From positions 1-61,871 of IMG/VR virus record IMGVR_UViG_3300025131_009312: DNA of 61,871 nt. One strand, 5' to 3'. Numbering within the stretch: the stretch's first letter is position 1; each line of letters starts with the position of its first letter. This stretch comes from a virus. The translations under genes were made by a program, and so were the position numbers. Below, piece after piece: positions 9,113-16,969 of the stretch. The notes under the pieces were generated by a model. That model searched no databases. It worked only from the letters and a program-made list of their open reading frames with translations, and had not been told where the DNA came from.

Positions 9113-9891
9113 TGAAAGTTTGTTTGATGGAACAGAGTTGTGGGTTAGGGGATATTCTTCTCTCTATAAAAATTGGTGCTCATTTCGCGTCGCAAGGGTA
9201 TAAAATCGTCTGGCCAGTAGAGCCCATCTATTCTAACCTAGCAAGCAACATATACACTGTCGCAGACATCGAGTTCCCGTGTGTAGAGGCAGATTACGAA
9301 TTAAAAGAAGTCTATCAAAAGTTAGCGGCGAGCGACATTTCAAACGTAACTCAAGTCGATGACATTTTATATGTGCCGTTGCGCCGGGGGTGGCACTCTA
9401 ATTATGGCCTTGAGATGAGAAAATCGGTTGGTTCCGACGAGGTGAATATGTTGGCTAAGTTTGGCATGTGCAACGTCGACTATAATAACTGGCAAAATTA
9501 TTTCTTTATTAACAGAAATCTTAAGAAAGAAAACGAGCTATTAAAAATTTTGGATATTGAACCTACCGACAGGATTCACTTAGTTAATAGAGAGTTTGGA
9601 ACTCCTCCTCGATGGCGCGAACTTTTGCAAAGACCCATTCCGACCCCTCCGGGCTTGAAGCGAATCGAAATGCGCGTGGTGGAGGGGTATGATCTCTTCG
9701 ACTGGATATCTATTTTCGAACGCGCCGCCCAAATTGACACTGTAACGACGTCCAATTTTTACATCTTTGAAAAAATAAACCTCCAATGTATCCCTACCAT
9801 TTATTCTAAAAACAATATGCATCGGTCTTTCGAAGATAATTGGGGGTGGATGCAAAAGCTAGCCGTTAAACAATATAGATATGTGAGTTAG
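9112..9891 (+). CDS. GT9/heptosyltransferase-like protein
   Basis: The 259-residue protein opens with 'CLMEQSCGLGDILLSIKI', close to the 'G-x-G-D-x-x-L-x-x-P' N-terminal loop of GT9 ADP-heptose transferases and of related GT-B transferases. It is shorter than typical GT9 enzymes (about 320-350 residues), and the C-terminal nucleotide-binding motif (D-S-x-x-x-H) is not clear; 'DTVTTSNFYIFEK' occupies that place. The assignment is therefore tentative. It lies two genes upstream of HldD- and HldE-like genes, which fits a heptose transfer role, but this is inference. Confidence 0.5.
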   Translation: MKVCLMEQSCGLGDILLSIKIGAHFASQGYKIVWPVEPIYSNLASNIYTVADIEFPCVEADYELKEVYQKLAASDISNVTQVDDILYVPLRRGWHSNYGLEMRKSVGSDEVNMLAKFGMCNVDYNNWQNYFFINRNLKKENELLKILDIEPTDRIHLVNREFGTPPRWRELLQRPIPTPPGLKRIEMRVVEGYDLFDWISIFERAAQIDTVTTSNFYIFEKINLQCIPTIYSKNNMHRSFEDNWGWMQKLAVKQYRYVS

Positions 9892-9903
9892 GGAGGGGAA
9901 AGT

Positions 9904-10566
9904 ATGAAGCACCTTACAAGTACAGAATTTTTAGCGGAAGCGCAAATTGAAGAAAAATACTTACCGAATTTGGTATACGAGGACGGGTTTATCTGGGGCG
10001 ATACCTCAAATGGAGATAAATTACGCTTCTTGATGACTCTGGTAAGGAATAAATTCCATGATAAGTCGCTTTTAGAAATTGGGACATATCGGGGAACTAC
10101 CACCTATAATCTGGTCACCAACCTAAGTACCGGTACGGTTCACACTGTGGATTGTGGGTATGAAGAATTGAAATCATTACTGGCAGCAGAACAACCAGAA
10201 CACGCCAACAAGATAAAATACTCAGCCTATGAGGTCGGAGAGGTCTATAAGAAGCATATTGGGGACACCCCAGCAATAAAACAGATTACAGGAAACACAA
10301 CAGATGACCAGATCGCCGCGCAGATAATTAACTCGGGTCCTTATGATCTAATCTATATAGACGCGGCCCATACGTACGAGGGCATTAAGAGCGACACGGA
10401 GCTGGTGCTTCAATGTTTGGGCCCGGGCACAGTAGTCATTTGGGACGACTACAACGGCTGGTGGACGGGCGTAAATCGCTATCTAGACGAACTCGACCAG
10501 ACGCATGCCTTAACTTACATCACTGATAATAGGTACGTTATTTATACGCATCCGGGTGAGAAATAG
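9904..10566 (+). CDS. Class I SAM-dependent methyltransferase (Methyltransf_24 type)
   Basis: A strong GGAGGGG ribosome-binding site precedes ATG 9904. The 220-residue protein contains motif I 'LLEIGTYRGTTT', the acidic strand 'VHTVDCG', and motif IV/V 'LIYIDAAHTYEGIKSD', the D-A/G-x-H-x-Y-E pattern of Methyltransf_24 enzymes found in polysaccharide clusters. A later 'VIWDDYNGW' gives metal-dependent family features. It probably O-methylates a sugar or an aglycone. It lies between transferases and the heptose genes. Confidence 0.82.
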   Translation: MKHLTSTEFLAEAQIEEKYLPNLVYEDGFIWGDTSNGDKLRFLMTLVRNKFHDKSLLEIGTYRGTTTYNLVTNLSTGTVHTVDCGYEELKSLLAAEQPEHANKIKYSAYEVGEVYKKHIGDTPAIKQITGNTTDDQIAAQIINSGPYDLIYIDAAHTYEGIKSDTELVLQCLGPGTVVIWDDYNGWWTGVNRYLDELDQTHALTYITDNRYVIYTHPGEK

Positions 10567-10568
10567 TC

Positions 10569-11432
10569 GTGATTCTAGTAACTGGGGCAGCAGGGTTTAT
10601 AGGGGGGTGTTTGGTCGACACTCTTTCTCCCCACGATGTATTACTTTGTGACGTTCGAGACGATTCCATGTTGAGTCCAGATGCGGCCTTAGGGGCCATT
10701 GGCGACGATGCAGTAACTTGTGTGTATCACCTCGGCGCCATCTCATCTACTACCGTCACCGACATCACTGCTATGACGGAGAATAATATTTTATTCCCAG
10801 CTCGCTTATTGCAAGTTGCCATGCATAAGGATATACCCTTTGTCTATGCCTCCTCGGCCTCAGTTTATGGAAGTGTTGAGGGTCCACATAAAGAATCTCA
10901 GCCAGCACGCCCGGTTAACTATTACGCGATTAGTAAAACTGCCTTTGACATGTTCGCGCAGGAGAAGATTAAAGATAATCCTGGAGCACGTATCGTAGGT
11001 CTGCGCTATTTTAATGTCTATGGACATAAAGAACACCGCAAGGATGATATGGCCAGCCCTGTTCACAAGTTTATCCATCAGGCCCGGACAACGGGCGAGA
11101 TTAAGGTATTCACCGGGAGCGAAGCCTACCAGCGAGATTTTATACATGTTGAGGATGTGGTGGATATTACTTTGGCAGCCAGCAAGTTCGGCCCGGAAGC
11201 CTCCGGGATTTATAATGTGGGGACAGGGGTAGCCCGCTCATTTCGCGATGTAGCGGATATTATCGCCTCCAACTGTGGGGCCGAAGTAGTGGAAATTCCT
11301 TTTCCAGAGCACCTACAAGGAAAATACCAGAATCATACCCAAAGTGACAACAGCAATCTGGAGAATGCCGGGTATACTGCCCCTCGAATTACGCTAGAAG
11401 ATGGTATCCAAAAGGTACTCACCGCAATATGA
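10569..11432 (+). CDS. hldD: ADP-heptose 6-epimerase-like SDR (HldD/RfaD-like)
   Basis: GTG start at 10569. The 287-residue protein is an extended SDR with 'VTGAAGFIGG' for NAD(P) binding, 'YHLGAISSTT' (an HldD-typical stretch), and the catalytic Y-x-x-x-K in 'NYYAISKTAFDMF'. It also has 'GLRYFNVYGHKEHRKDDMAS', which is characteristic of ADP-L-glycero-D-manno-heptose 6-epimerases. HldD converts ADP-D,D-heptose to ADP-L,D-heptose, an LPS core precursor. It overlaps the next gene, a heptose-phosphate adenylyltransferase, by ATGA, so pathway neighbours are adjacent. The exact substrate in the phage is unproven. Confidence 0.85.
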   Translation: MILVTGAAGFIGGCLVDTLSPHDVLLCDVRDDSMLSPDAALGAIGDDAVTCVYHLGAISSTTVTDITAMTENNILFPARLLQVAMHKDIPFVYASSASVYGSVEGPHKESQPARPVNYYAISKTAFDMFAQEKIKDNPGARIVGLRYFNVYGHKEHRKDDMASPVHKFIHQARTTGEIKVFTGSEAYQRDFIHVEDVVDITLAASKFGPEASGIYNVGTGVARSFRDVADIIASNCGAEVVEIPFPEHLQGKYQNHTQSDNSNLENAGYTAPRITLEDGIQKVLTAI

Positions 11433-11827
11433 CAGTCGTATTTGTTAATGGGTGTTTTGACGTCTTACATCGCGGTCACTTAGAATTGTTTGATTATGCA
11501 CAAAGTCTTGGTGATCATTTAATAGTCGCCATTGATGCGGACGAGAAGGTGCACCGCGACAAAGGCGCCGGCCGCCCTGTAAATGATTTAAAGGATAGAA
11601 AGTATTTTCTTTCATGTTTGGAGAGTGTGGATGAGGTTTTAGATTTTTCATCCGCTCAGGAGCTTGAAGACTTAATAAAGAGCCTTACACCGGATATAAT
11701 GGTGGTAGGTTCTGATTGGCGTGGGAAAACCATCGTGGGATCGCAATACGCCCAAGAAGTGAAATTTTTTGAGAGAATAGATGGATACTCAACTACAAAA
11801 ATCATTCAATATTCTAGTCATCGGTGA
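11429..11827 (+). CDS. hldE: HldE C-terminal-type cytidylyltransferase-fold adenylyltransferase
   Basis: The 132-residue protein starts 'VVFVNGCFDVLHRGHLEL', with the nucleotidyltransferase H14-x-G-H17 motif, and has the end motif 'RIDGYSTTKII' (family I-S-S-T-x-I). It matches the C-terminal half of HldE/RfaE, which transfers AMP to heptose-1-phosphate, and is a stand-alone enzyme here. In bacterial HldE the kinase domain comes first; here the order is reversed and the kinase is the next gene, overlapping by 47 bases in another frame. ADP-heptose is the expected product, but other sugar-phosphate or glycerol-phosphate substrates exist in this fold. Confidence 0.85.
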   Translation: MTVVFVNGCFDVLHRGHLELFDYAQSLGDHLIVAIDADEKVHRDKGAGRPVNDLKDRKYFLSCLESVDEVLDFSSAQELEDLIKSLTPDIMVVGSDWRGKTIVGSQYAQEVKFFERIDGYSTTKIIQYSSHR

Positions 11828-12575
11828 CGCGTGTATAGACAAGTATTCCTATGGTTTCTGTGAGCGCCTCAGCCCAGAAGCTCCGGTTCCGGTCTTGCGT
11901 CATTCGCATACCGAAGAGCGCGAGGGGATGTGCTTGAACGTGAGAAACAACCTCACGGCCTTCGGCGCAACTACGACCGTGAGGCACAATAAGTCTCTTT
12001 TGTCTAAAGAGAGATTTGTGGACCTTAAGACTAGACAACATATACTTCGTTTTGATATGGGCGAAGGGGGCATCACGGACTCTCCTTCACCAATGACTCT
12101 GGCGGCCATTAAAAAACTTAATATAAGCTCTTATAACGCAGTAGTTATCTCTGACTACAACAAGGGGTTTATCACACACGAAAATGGGGCAGTCATCGCA
12201 GAACTGTGTTCACTGGGAGAAGTCCCACTCTTTGTGGACTCAAAAAAGAAGGATCTGAGCTGCTTTTCTAAAGCCTACATTAAGATAAACCAGCAAGAGC
12301 ACAATTTAGTTCAAAAATTGCCTCTTCAATACGAACTGGTGGTTACTCTGGGCGCTAAAGGTGCCCGATGGCAAGGACAAACATACGAGACGCATCCTTG
12401 TGAGGTTTTCGATGTTTCCGGCGCCGGCGATACTTTTTTGGCTGCCATGGTGGCTGAATTTTTAAAAACGAGATCGCTGCCCAAAGCAATTGCTTTTGCG
12501 AATAATTGTGCGAGTATTGCCGTGCAGAAGTTCGGAACTTACGTAATACAGAAGGAAGATATAGATGGAGATTAA
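11781..12575 (+). CDS. hldE: PfkB-type heptose kinase (HldE N-terminal-like)
   Basis: The 264-residue protein begins with 'ILVIGDACIDKYSYG' and 'RLSPEAPVPV', the RfaE1/HldE kinase signature. It ends with the PfkB motif 'DVSGAGDTF', in which D217 is the catalytic base. It is about 50 residues shorter than typical HldE kinase domains, and the sugar-binding glycine pair (usually G-G-A-A-N-V-A) reads 'GMCLNVRNNL', a notable change. It should phosphorylate heptose-7-phosphate at C1 if functional. It starts within the adenylyltransferase gene (47-base overlap) and its end overlaps the cupin gene by 11 bases. Confidence 0.82.
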   Translation: MDTQLQKSFNILVIGDACIDKYSYGFCERLSPEAPVPVLRHSHTEEREGMCLNVRNNLTAFGATTTVRHNKSLLSKERFVDLKTRQHILRFDMGEGGITDSPSPMTLAAIKKLNISSYNAVVISDYNKGFITHENGAVIAELCSLGEVPLFVDSKKKDLSCFSKAYIKINQQEHNLVQKLPLQYELVVTLGAKGARWQGQTYETHPCEVFDVSGAGDTFLAAMVAEFLKTRSLPKAIAFANNCASIAVQKFGTYVIQKEDIDGD

Positions 12576-12912
12576 ATTTGTTCCCAAGGGCTGGGGGTTT
12601 GAAAAGTGGATTGTCAATAACGAAGAATATTGCGGAAAGCTCCTATATCTTGTTAAAGGTAAGTGTTGCTCTTGGCACTATCATAAACTAAAAGATGAGG
12701 TGTTCTATCTCCAATCAGGAAAGATATTGGTCAAATATTCCGATCGGGATGATTTGAATGCTGCGCAGGAGGTTGTCCTTACACCGGGAGATAATTTTCA
12801 TGTGTACCGAGGATTGAGACACAGGATGATTGCTTTAGAAGACTCGGAAGTATTTGAGTTCTCAACCCAACACTTTGATAGCGACAGTCATAGAATAATT
12901 AAAGGAGATTAA
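12565..12912 (+). CDS. Cupin-domain protein
   Basis: The 115-residue single-domain cupin has metal-binding motif 1 in 'CSWHYHKLKDEVFYLQSG' (H-x-H-x(5)-E) and motif 2 around 'PGDNFHVYRGLRHRM'. It resembles small cupins and the C-terminal cupin of type II mannose-6-phosphate isomerase/mannose-1-phosphate guanylyltransferase. It starts 11 bases before the end of the sugar-kinase gene and lies 2 bases before the next gene. A sugar-binding or sugar-phosphate isomerase/epimerase role is plausible, but the substrate is unknown. Confidence 0.82.
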   Translation: MEIKFVPKGWGFEKWIVNNEEYCGKLLYLVKGKCCSWHYHKLKDEVFYLQSGKILVKYSDRDDLNAAQEVVLTPGDNFHVYRGLRHRMIALEDSEVFEFSTQHFDSDSHRIIKGD

Positions 12913-12914
12913 CA

Positions 12915-13547
12915 ATGGGAAGATTAAACAATTTTAACTTAGATGAATTTAGGGAGGCCACCTGCTTTATAGAAACTGGCACTCAAAACGGCGTGGGGCT
13001 GGGGCATGCTCATGTAAATGGTGCCTTTTGGGAATTACACTCTGTTGAGATAAACGAGGGATATTATCGTGCCGCATGCGCTAAGACAGCACATGCGCCA
13101 AATATCCATCTCTGGCATGGCAGCTCTTTCGACAAGCTTCCGGAAATGATGAAAGAGGTGTCTGGCCACCGTTCTTGTCTGTTTTGGTTGGATGCCCACA
13201 TCCCCGAAGATACAGCAGAATATCCCTTTAGGACCGAAGATGAGGAAATTGTCTTTCCTTTAGAAAAGGAATTAGAGCTTATTGTTAACACTCGCGATAC
13301 GCGCAATGATTACTTTATAATAGATGATTTGAGGATTTATATAGAAGGGCCGTTCCAGTATCCTTTCAACTCTCACCCTGAAGCCGCGTCCTACAAGAAA
13401 CAATATCCTAACTATTTTCCTCACAAGGATGGTATTTCTTTTGTTGAAAATTTATTAGGAGACACTCACGATATAGAAAAAATTTGGGATCATGAGGGTT
13501 ACCTGATATTAAGACCTAAGAAACTAGACCTAGGACCACAGAGGTGA
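12915..13547 (+). CDS. Putative methyltransferase-like (Rossmann) protein
   Basis: The 210-residue protein reads like a class I methyltransferase fold. Motif I-like 'CFIETGTQNGVGLGHA' is followed by an acidic strand 'SVEINEGYY', then 'NIHLWHGSS', then 'LFWLDAHIP', which occupies the motif IV position. The glycine loop is not canonical (E-x-G-T-x-x-G), so SAM binding is inferred. It follows the cupin by 2 bases, and the next gene starts inside its last codons with a 4-base GTGA overlap. No named family was recognised. Confidence 0.55.
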   Translation: MGRLNNFNLDEFREATCFIETGTQNGVGLGHAHVNGAFWELHSVEINEGYYRAACAKTAHAPNIHLWHGSSFDKLPEMMKEVSGHRSCLFWLDAHIPEDTAEYPFRTEDEEIVFPLEKELELIVNTRDTRNDYFIIDDLRIYIEGPFQYPFNSHPEAASYKKQYPNYFPHKDGISFVENLLGDTHDIEKIWDHEGYLILRPKKLDLGPQR

Positions 13548-14341
13548 AAATTTCTATAGTAATACAGGGCGGCCTCTATGGAGAGTTTACTTTAAAAACG
13601 GCTTATGAGTATGCAAAAATCGATGATGTTAAGAAGGTTGTTATTTCTACCTGGACCACTGAGCCCATCACGGACGAGGATATTAAGAATGATAAAATAT
13701 GCATAGTCAAGAGCCAGAAGCCACAAAATCCAGGACCCGGGAATATGAATCTGCAGATTATTTCTTCTAGAAATGGGATCGAAGAGTGTGACGAGGGTTT
13801 GATAATGAAAACTAGGTCGGACCAGCATCTTTATGCCGCGAGCCTTCAGAAGTGGATGACCTTTTTTGAGAGAGATACAGCCATCAATCCTCAGCGACGA
13901 AAAAAATACACAGATGGCACCCCCCAACAGAGTAAAATTTATTTAATAGGCAATAATAAAAACTTCCCTTTTCACCCTCAAGATCATTTTTTTTGGGGAT
14001 ACAAACCGGACTTACAACGACTGTTTTCGCTGCCTCTGTGGGACGATGCATCTTGGGACTGGCGCACAAGCGATCTAAAATTTTCTGAGCTGCTTCGATG
14101 TCCTATATATTTGGGCACACATTACTACCGGCAGTTTTATCCGGAAGTTCAAAAGTTCATGGATAGCCCAGAAAAGTATCTCCTCGATGGGGCCCCCAAT
14201 TATCAAGAAGCCATGGACTACTACACCCCCATAAGAGACACCATCTTTGGAGTATTTCCCCGCATACAGTTAAGATGGGAAAAATATAATAGTGGATATT
14301 GGTATAGTTATGAAAAAGAGGGAGAATATTATGCCGATTGA
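13544..14341 (+). CDS. WavE-like LPS glycosyltransferase
   Basis: GTG start at 13544 with GAGG just upstream. The 265-residue protein begins 'KISIVIQGGLYGEFTLKTA' and has 'NLQIISSRNGIEECDEGL' followed by 'IMKTRSDQHLY'. This is the N-x-Q-I-x-S-x-x-G-L...K-x-R-S-D pattern of the WavE family named from a Vibrio cholerae LPS core gene. The R-S-D is likely the metal/donor site. The C-terminal region is aromatic-rich. It overlaps the downstream methyltransferase gene by 11 bases. Confidence 0.78.
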   Translation: MKISIVIQGGLYGEFTLKTAYEYAKIDDVKKVVISTWTTEPITDEDIKNDKICIVKSQKPQNPGPGNMNLQIISSRNGIEECDEGLIMKTRSDQHLYAASLQKWMTFFERDTAINPQRRKKYTDGTPQQSKIYLIGNNKNFPFHPQDHFFWGYKPDLQRLFSLPLWDDASWDWRTSDLKFSELLRCPIYLGTHYYRQFYPEVQKFMDSPEKYLLDGAPNYQEAMDYYTPIRDTIFGVFPRIQLRWEKYNSGYWYSYEKEGEYYAD

Positions 14342-15050
14342 GATCAAGAACACAGCGGTCTATAAGAATTATACCGGTTGGAACAAGAGCGTCGCCAAAG
14401 GCGCCTTCTCTCCCTCCGAGCAAAAAGTACAAGATTTCTTACAATCCTATTTTGGCGATAAAAATACCTCTGGCTTGATAGTCGATGTCGGTGCCAATGA
14501 TGGTGTTACCGACTCCCACTCGCTTCCTTTTATCGAGAAAGGATGGGAAGGGGTGTTGATAGAGCCCCACCCAAAGATGTATAATTTTATTCGCCTTCTC
14601 TATGAAAATACGCCGGGCGTTCATGTTCTCAATAAGGCGGTTCATAACAAGGAGGAAGCATGCGTGACTCTGTATGGAGGCGCCCCCCATTCGATCGGTC
14701 ATTCCACACTGCTCCCCCCGGACCGCCAATTTCAGGCAGATCAGGCCTACCTGGACCCCTTAATAACATATGAGGTGCCGGCGGCACCGCTTACTCATAT
14801 GCTTCAGGAGTGCGGGATAGAAAGAGAGATTGATATTCTACACGTGGATGCTGAAGGGCTGGGCTTGGAAGTCCTTCGCTCTTTAGATTACTCTATTTAT
14901 TCCCCCGCAGTTATTTCCGTTGACATTATGGGTCCGGACCACAAGGACGCAGAATGTGATCCCCTCATGGTCCCTCTCGCCGAATGGATGGAAAAAACTG
15001 GGTATGATCTTGTGATGACACATGCTCAGTCTGTATGGACGAGGAGATAA
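14331..15050 (+). CDS. FkbM-family methyltransferase
   Basis: I place the start at ATG 14331, which has an AGGGAG site 7 bases upstream, rather than GTG 14292. The roughly 239-residue protein has FkbM hallmarks: 'IVDVGANDGVTDSHS', 'GWEGVLIEPHPKMY', and 'LHVDAEGLGLEVLRSLD' (the H-V-D-x-E-G-x-x-x-x-V-L motif). FkbM enzymes O-methylate sugars or polyketides and are common in surface glycan clusters and in marine phages. It overlaps the WavE-like gene by 11 bases and lies 3 bases before the HAD phosphatase gene. Confidence 0.88.
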   Translation: MPIEIKNTAVYKNYTGWNKSVAKGAFSPSEQKVQDFLQSYFGDKNTSGLIVDVGANDGVTDSHSLPFIEKGWEGVLIEPHPKMYNFIRLLYENTPGVHVLNKAVHNKEEACVTLYGGAPHSIGHSTLLPPDRQFQADQAYLDPLITYEVPAAPLTHMLQECGIEREIDILHVDAEGLGLEVLRSLDYSIYSPAVISVDIMGPDHKDAECDPLMVPLAEWMEKTGYDLVMTHAQSVWTRR

Positions 15051-15053
15051 ATA

Positions 15054-15578
15054 ATGATAAAGTTAGTAGTTTTAGATATTGATGGGGTCATGACCGATGG
15101 AAGCAAGACTTATGGAATAGACGGATCGGTGGTGGCTAAGAGATATAATGATAAGGACTTTACTGCTATCAAGCGCCTCCGGGCCGGCGGCACCCCTGTG
15201 TGTTTTTTATCTGGAGACAATCGCATCAACGAAAAGATGGCCCAAAATCGCAATATTGATTTTTATTATGCGCGCGGGATTGATAAGGCTTCATTTGTAC
15301 CTGTTTTTGCTGATAAATATGGAGCCACTGCCTCCGAAATGTTGTATATCGGAGACGATTTATTTGACATTAGCATGTTGCGCGTAGTGGGGCACCCTTA
15401 TTGTACGGCCGACTCACCCAACGTTGTAAAAAAGGAGTGCGGGCCGATGGGTGTCGTCCCCCGTAAGGGGGGAGAAAACGTGGTCGCTGCACTCTATGAT
15501 ATTTTATTGGATAAAAACTTAGTAGAAGATGCTACAATGGAGGCAATCGAAGCCTTCGATAAAAAAGAGAGATTTTAG
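15054..15578 (+). CDS. kdsC: KdsC-like HAD phosphatase
   Basis: The 174-residue protein has the HAD motif I 'VLDIDGVMTDGSKTY' (DxDGVxTDG, specific to the KdsC/CMP-NeuNAc-phosphatase subfamily), motif II at 'FLSGDN' where KdsC has I-T/S-G-R, and motif IV 'YIGDDLFDISML'. KdsC removes the 8-phosphate of KDO-8-phosphate; relatives act on nonulosonate phosphates. No KdsA-like synthase or CMP-sugar synthetase is seen in the window, so it may serve another sugar phosphate. A GGAG site lies in front of ATG 15054. Confidence 0.85.
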   Translation: MIKLVVLDIDGVMTDGSKTYGIDGSVVAKRYNDKDFTAIKRLRAGGTPVCFLSGDNRINEKMAQNRNIDFYYARGIDKASFVPVFADKYGATASEMLYIGDDLFDISMLRVVGHPYCTADSPNVVKKECGPMGVVPRKGGENVVAALYDILLDKNLVEDATMEAIEAFDKKERF

Positions 15579-15591
15579 GAGAGAAATAAGT

Positions 15592-16290
15592 ATGAAATAT
15601 GACAAAAGTCTGTTAACCGACAAGCATGGGTGCTACGAGGGAATTCACAAAAACCTATATTCAGCAAATCCCCAAAAGCCCTTTCAGAAGGTCCACATGT
15701 CCGCGGAGGATGTAAAGATTATTAACCGTCGTTTTATGGGGGCGGGCATGTCTCAAAGCTATGCAGCCATCTATTGGTTTGAGTATTATTACGAAGCACA
15801 TCGCTTTGATTATGTAGTTGAGATAGGGAGCCAAAAGGGCGCCCTGAGCACATATTTCGCCAATATGGCGGCCATCACCGAAGCTTTTTATTTTGACACT
15901 TTTGAATTATATCCGGAAACTAGTTGGTATCAAAGACAACATGAAGGGGTAGGTCACTGGTTTGCAAAGCTTTGCGACATCTCTCCCCACATTAACTTTC
16001 ATTTCGGCGATATTTTCTCTGCCGACTCCCAACAGCACATTCAAGAGAATATGGAACAGTTGGATAAAACTTTCATCTTTTGTGACGGCGGAAACAAGAT
16101 AAAGGAATTTGCCATGTTTGCCCCTCTGTTGAAGTCCGGTGATCGAATAGCAGTCCATGATTGGAATCTCGAAATTGCTTATCCTCACATTCGCGGAGTC
16201 TGCGAACAATACGGGCTAGTTCCCGACGAGCCCTATGCCACTTCGGCCATGACTTTGGAAACCACCATTATGCCATTTAGGAAGCAATGA
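15592..16290 (+). CDS. SAM methyltransferase-like protein
   Basis: The start is ATG 15592, preceded by AGGAGAG; the in-frame TTG at 15529 lies in the previous gene. The 232-residue protein has motif I 'YVVEIGSQKGALSTYF', a strand 'FYFDTFEL', and 'TFIFCDGGNKIKEF' followed by 'LKSGDRIAVHDW', the layout of cephalosporin-hydroxylase or Methyltransf_24-like enzymes. Its target is probably a sugar. It sits between the HAD phosphatase and a PfkB kinase, inside the second sugar-activation group. Confidence 0.68.
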   Translation: MKYDKSLLTDKHGCYEGIHKNLYSANPQKPFQKVHMSAEDVKIINRRFMGAGMSQSYAAIYWFEYYYEAHRFDYVVEIGSQKGALSTYFANMAAITEAFYFDTFELYPETSWYQRQHEGVGHWFAKLCDISPHINFHFGDIFSADSQQHIQENMEQLDKTFIFCDGGNKIKEFAMFAPLLKSGDRIAVHDWNLEIAYPHIRGVCEQYGLVPDEPYATSAMTLETTIMPFRKQ

Positions 16291-16300
16291 TTTCCACCCC

Positions 16301-16969
16301 ATGCATGATGTAAGCTTATATGGGCACCTAACTTTCGACCGACTCTTTGTAAATGATAAAAAGGATGCTACCGTCGGGTCCATGGGCAATGTATGGAAAC
16401 ACCTGAACCGAATTAATCCTACTCTGGGGATTAATTTAGAGCCCACCTCTGTGGGAGAAGCCCTAATCATGATTGATACAAATAAGTGTGAGCGAGCATC
16501 GATTGCAAACTTAAATCTGCAACAACGAGCGCCCCTTGTGGAGCCATCACGCTGGAGTCATATTTTATATCTTAATGAACTCCCGGACACTTCTTTCATC
16601 TCGGAGATCACCACCGGAGTTATATCGGCCGATATTTGCCGGGGTAGGACACTAAGCGATCTAAGTATTTTAAAATATATAGATTTTCTATTCATCTCTG
16701 ATGAAGATCTATTTATGGAAGTTTCCGATCTACAACAATATGTGAAGGGGACTATAATATTACATTATAAAAGCGGCAGTCTTTGCTATACTAAGGGTGC
16801 AGATAGAGTAAAAACAACCACACCAGTAATCGAAGATGTTAACGTGTTAGGGTGTGGCGATATGTTCGCTGCAGCATTCATTAATGCATACATGATGCAT
16901 TCTAGTATAGAAAGCGCCGTCGCCTTTGCTCATGAAAGCGTTAGTCAACACTTGAGAGGTATAGAATGA
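16301..16969 (+). CDS. Second PfkB-family sugar kinase (short)
   Basis: The 222-residue protein has 'LYGHLTFDRLFVND' (PfkB N-terminal strand), 'GSMGNVWKHL' in place of the sugar-binding G-G-x-x-x-N, and 'LGCGDMFAAAF' in place of 'T-G-A-G-D-x-F'. It keeps the catalytic base D187 and the anion hole but has Cys185 where Ala is usual. It is far shorter than ordinary PfkB kinases (about 300). The start ATG 16301 has no clear ribosome-binding site, but no earlier start exists in frame. It overlaps the next gene by ATGA, so a kinase and a nucleotidyltransferase-isomerase are coupled. Confidence 0.75.
   Translation: MHDVSLYGHLTFDRLFVNDKKDATVGSMGNVWKHLNRINPTLGINLEPTSVGEALIMIDTNKCERASIANLNLQQRAPLVEPSRWSHILYLNELPDTSFISEITTGVISADICRGRTLSDLSILKYIDFLFISDEDLFMEVSDLQQYVKGTIILHYKSGSLCYTKGADRVKTTTPVIEDVNVLGCGDMFAAAFINAYMMHSSIESAVAFAHESVSQHLRGIE

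Noticed and set aside
1955-11432. Idea that the glycosyltransferases serve to glucosylate phage DNA, as in T4
   Set aside because: No hydroxymethylase, dCTPase or other modified-base gene is seen in the window, and the transferases belong to surface-glycan families (GT4, GT10, GT25, WavE).
15054-15578. A complete KDO or sialic-acid pathway because of the KdsC-like gene
   Set aside because: No KdsA/NeuB-type synthase and no CMP-sugar synthetase is found in the window, so the phosphatase alone does not support that pathway.
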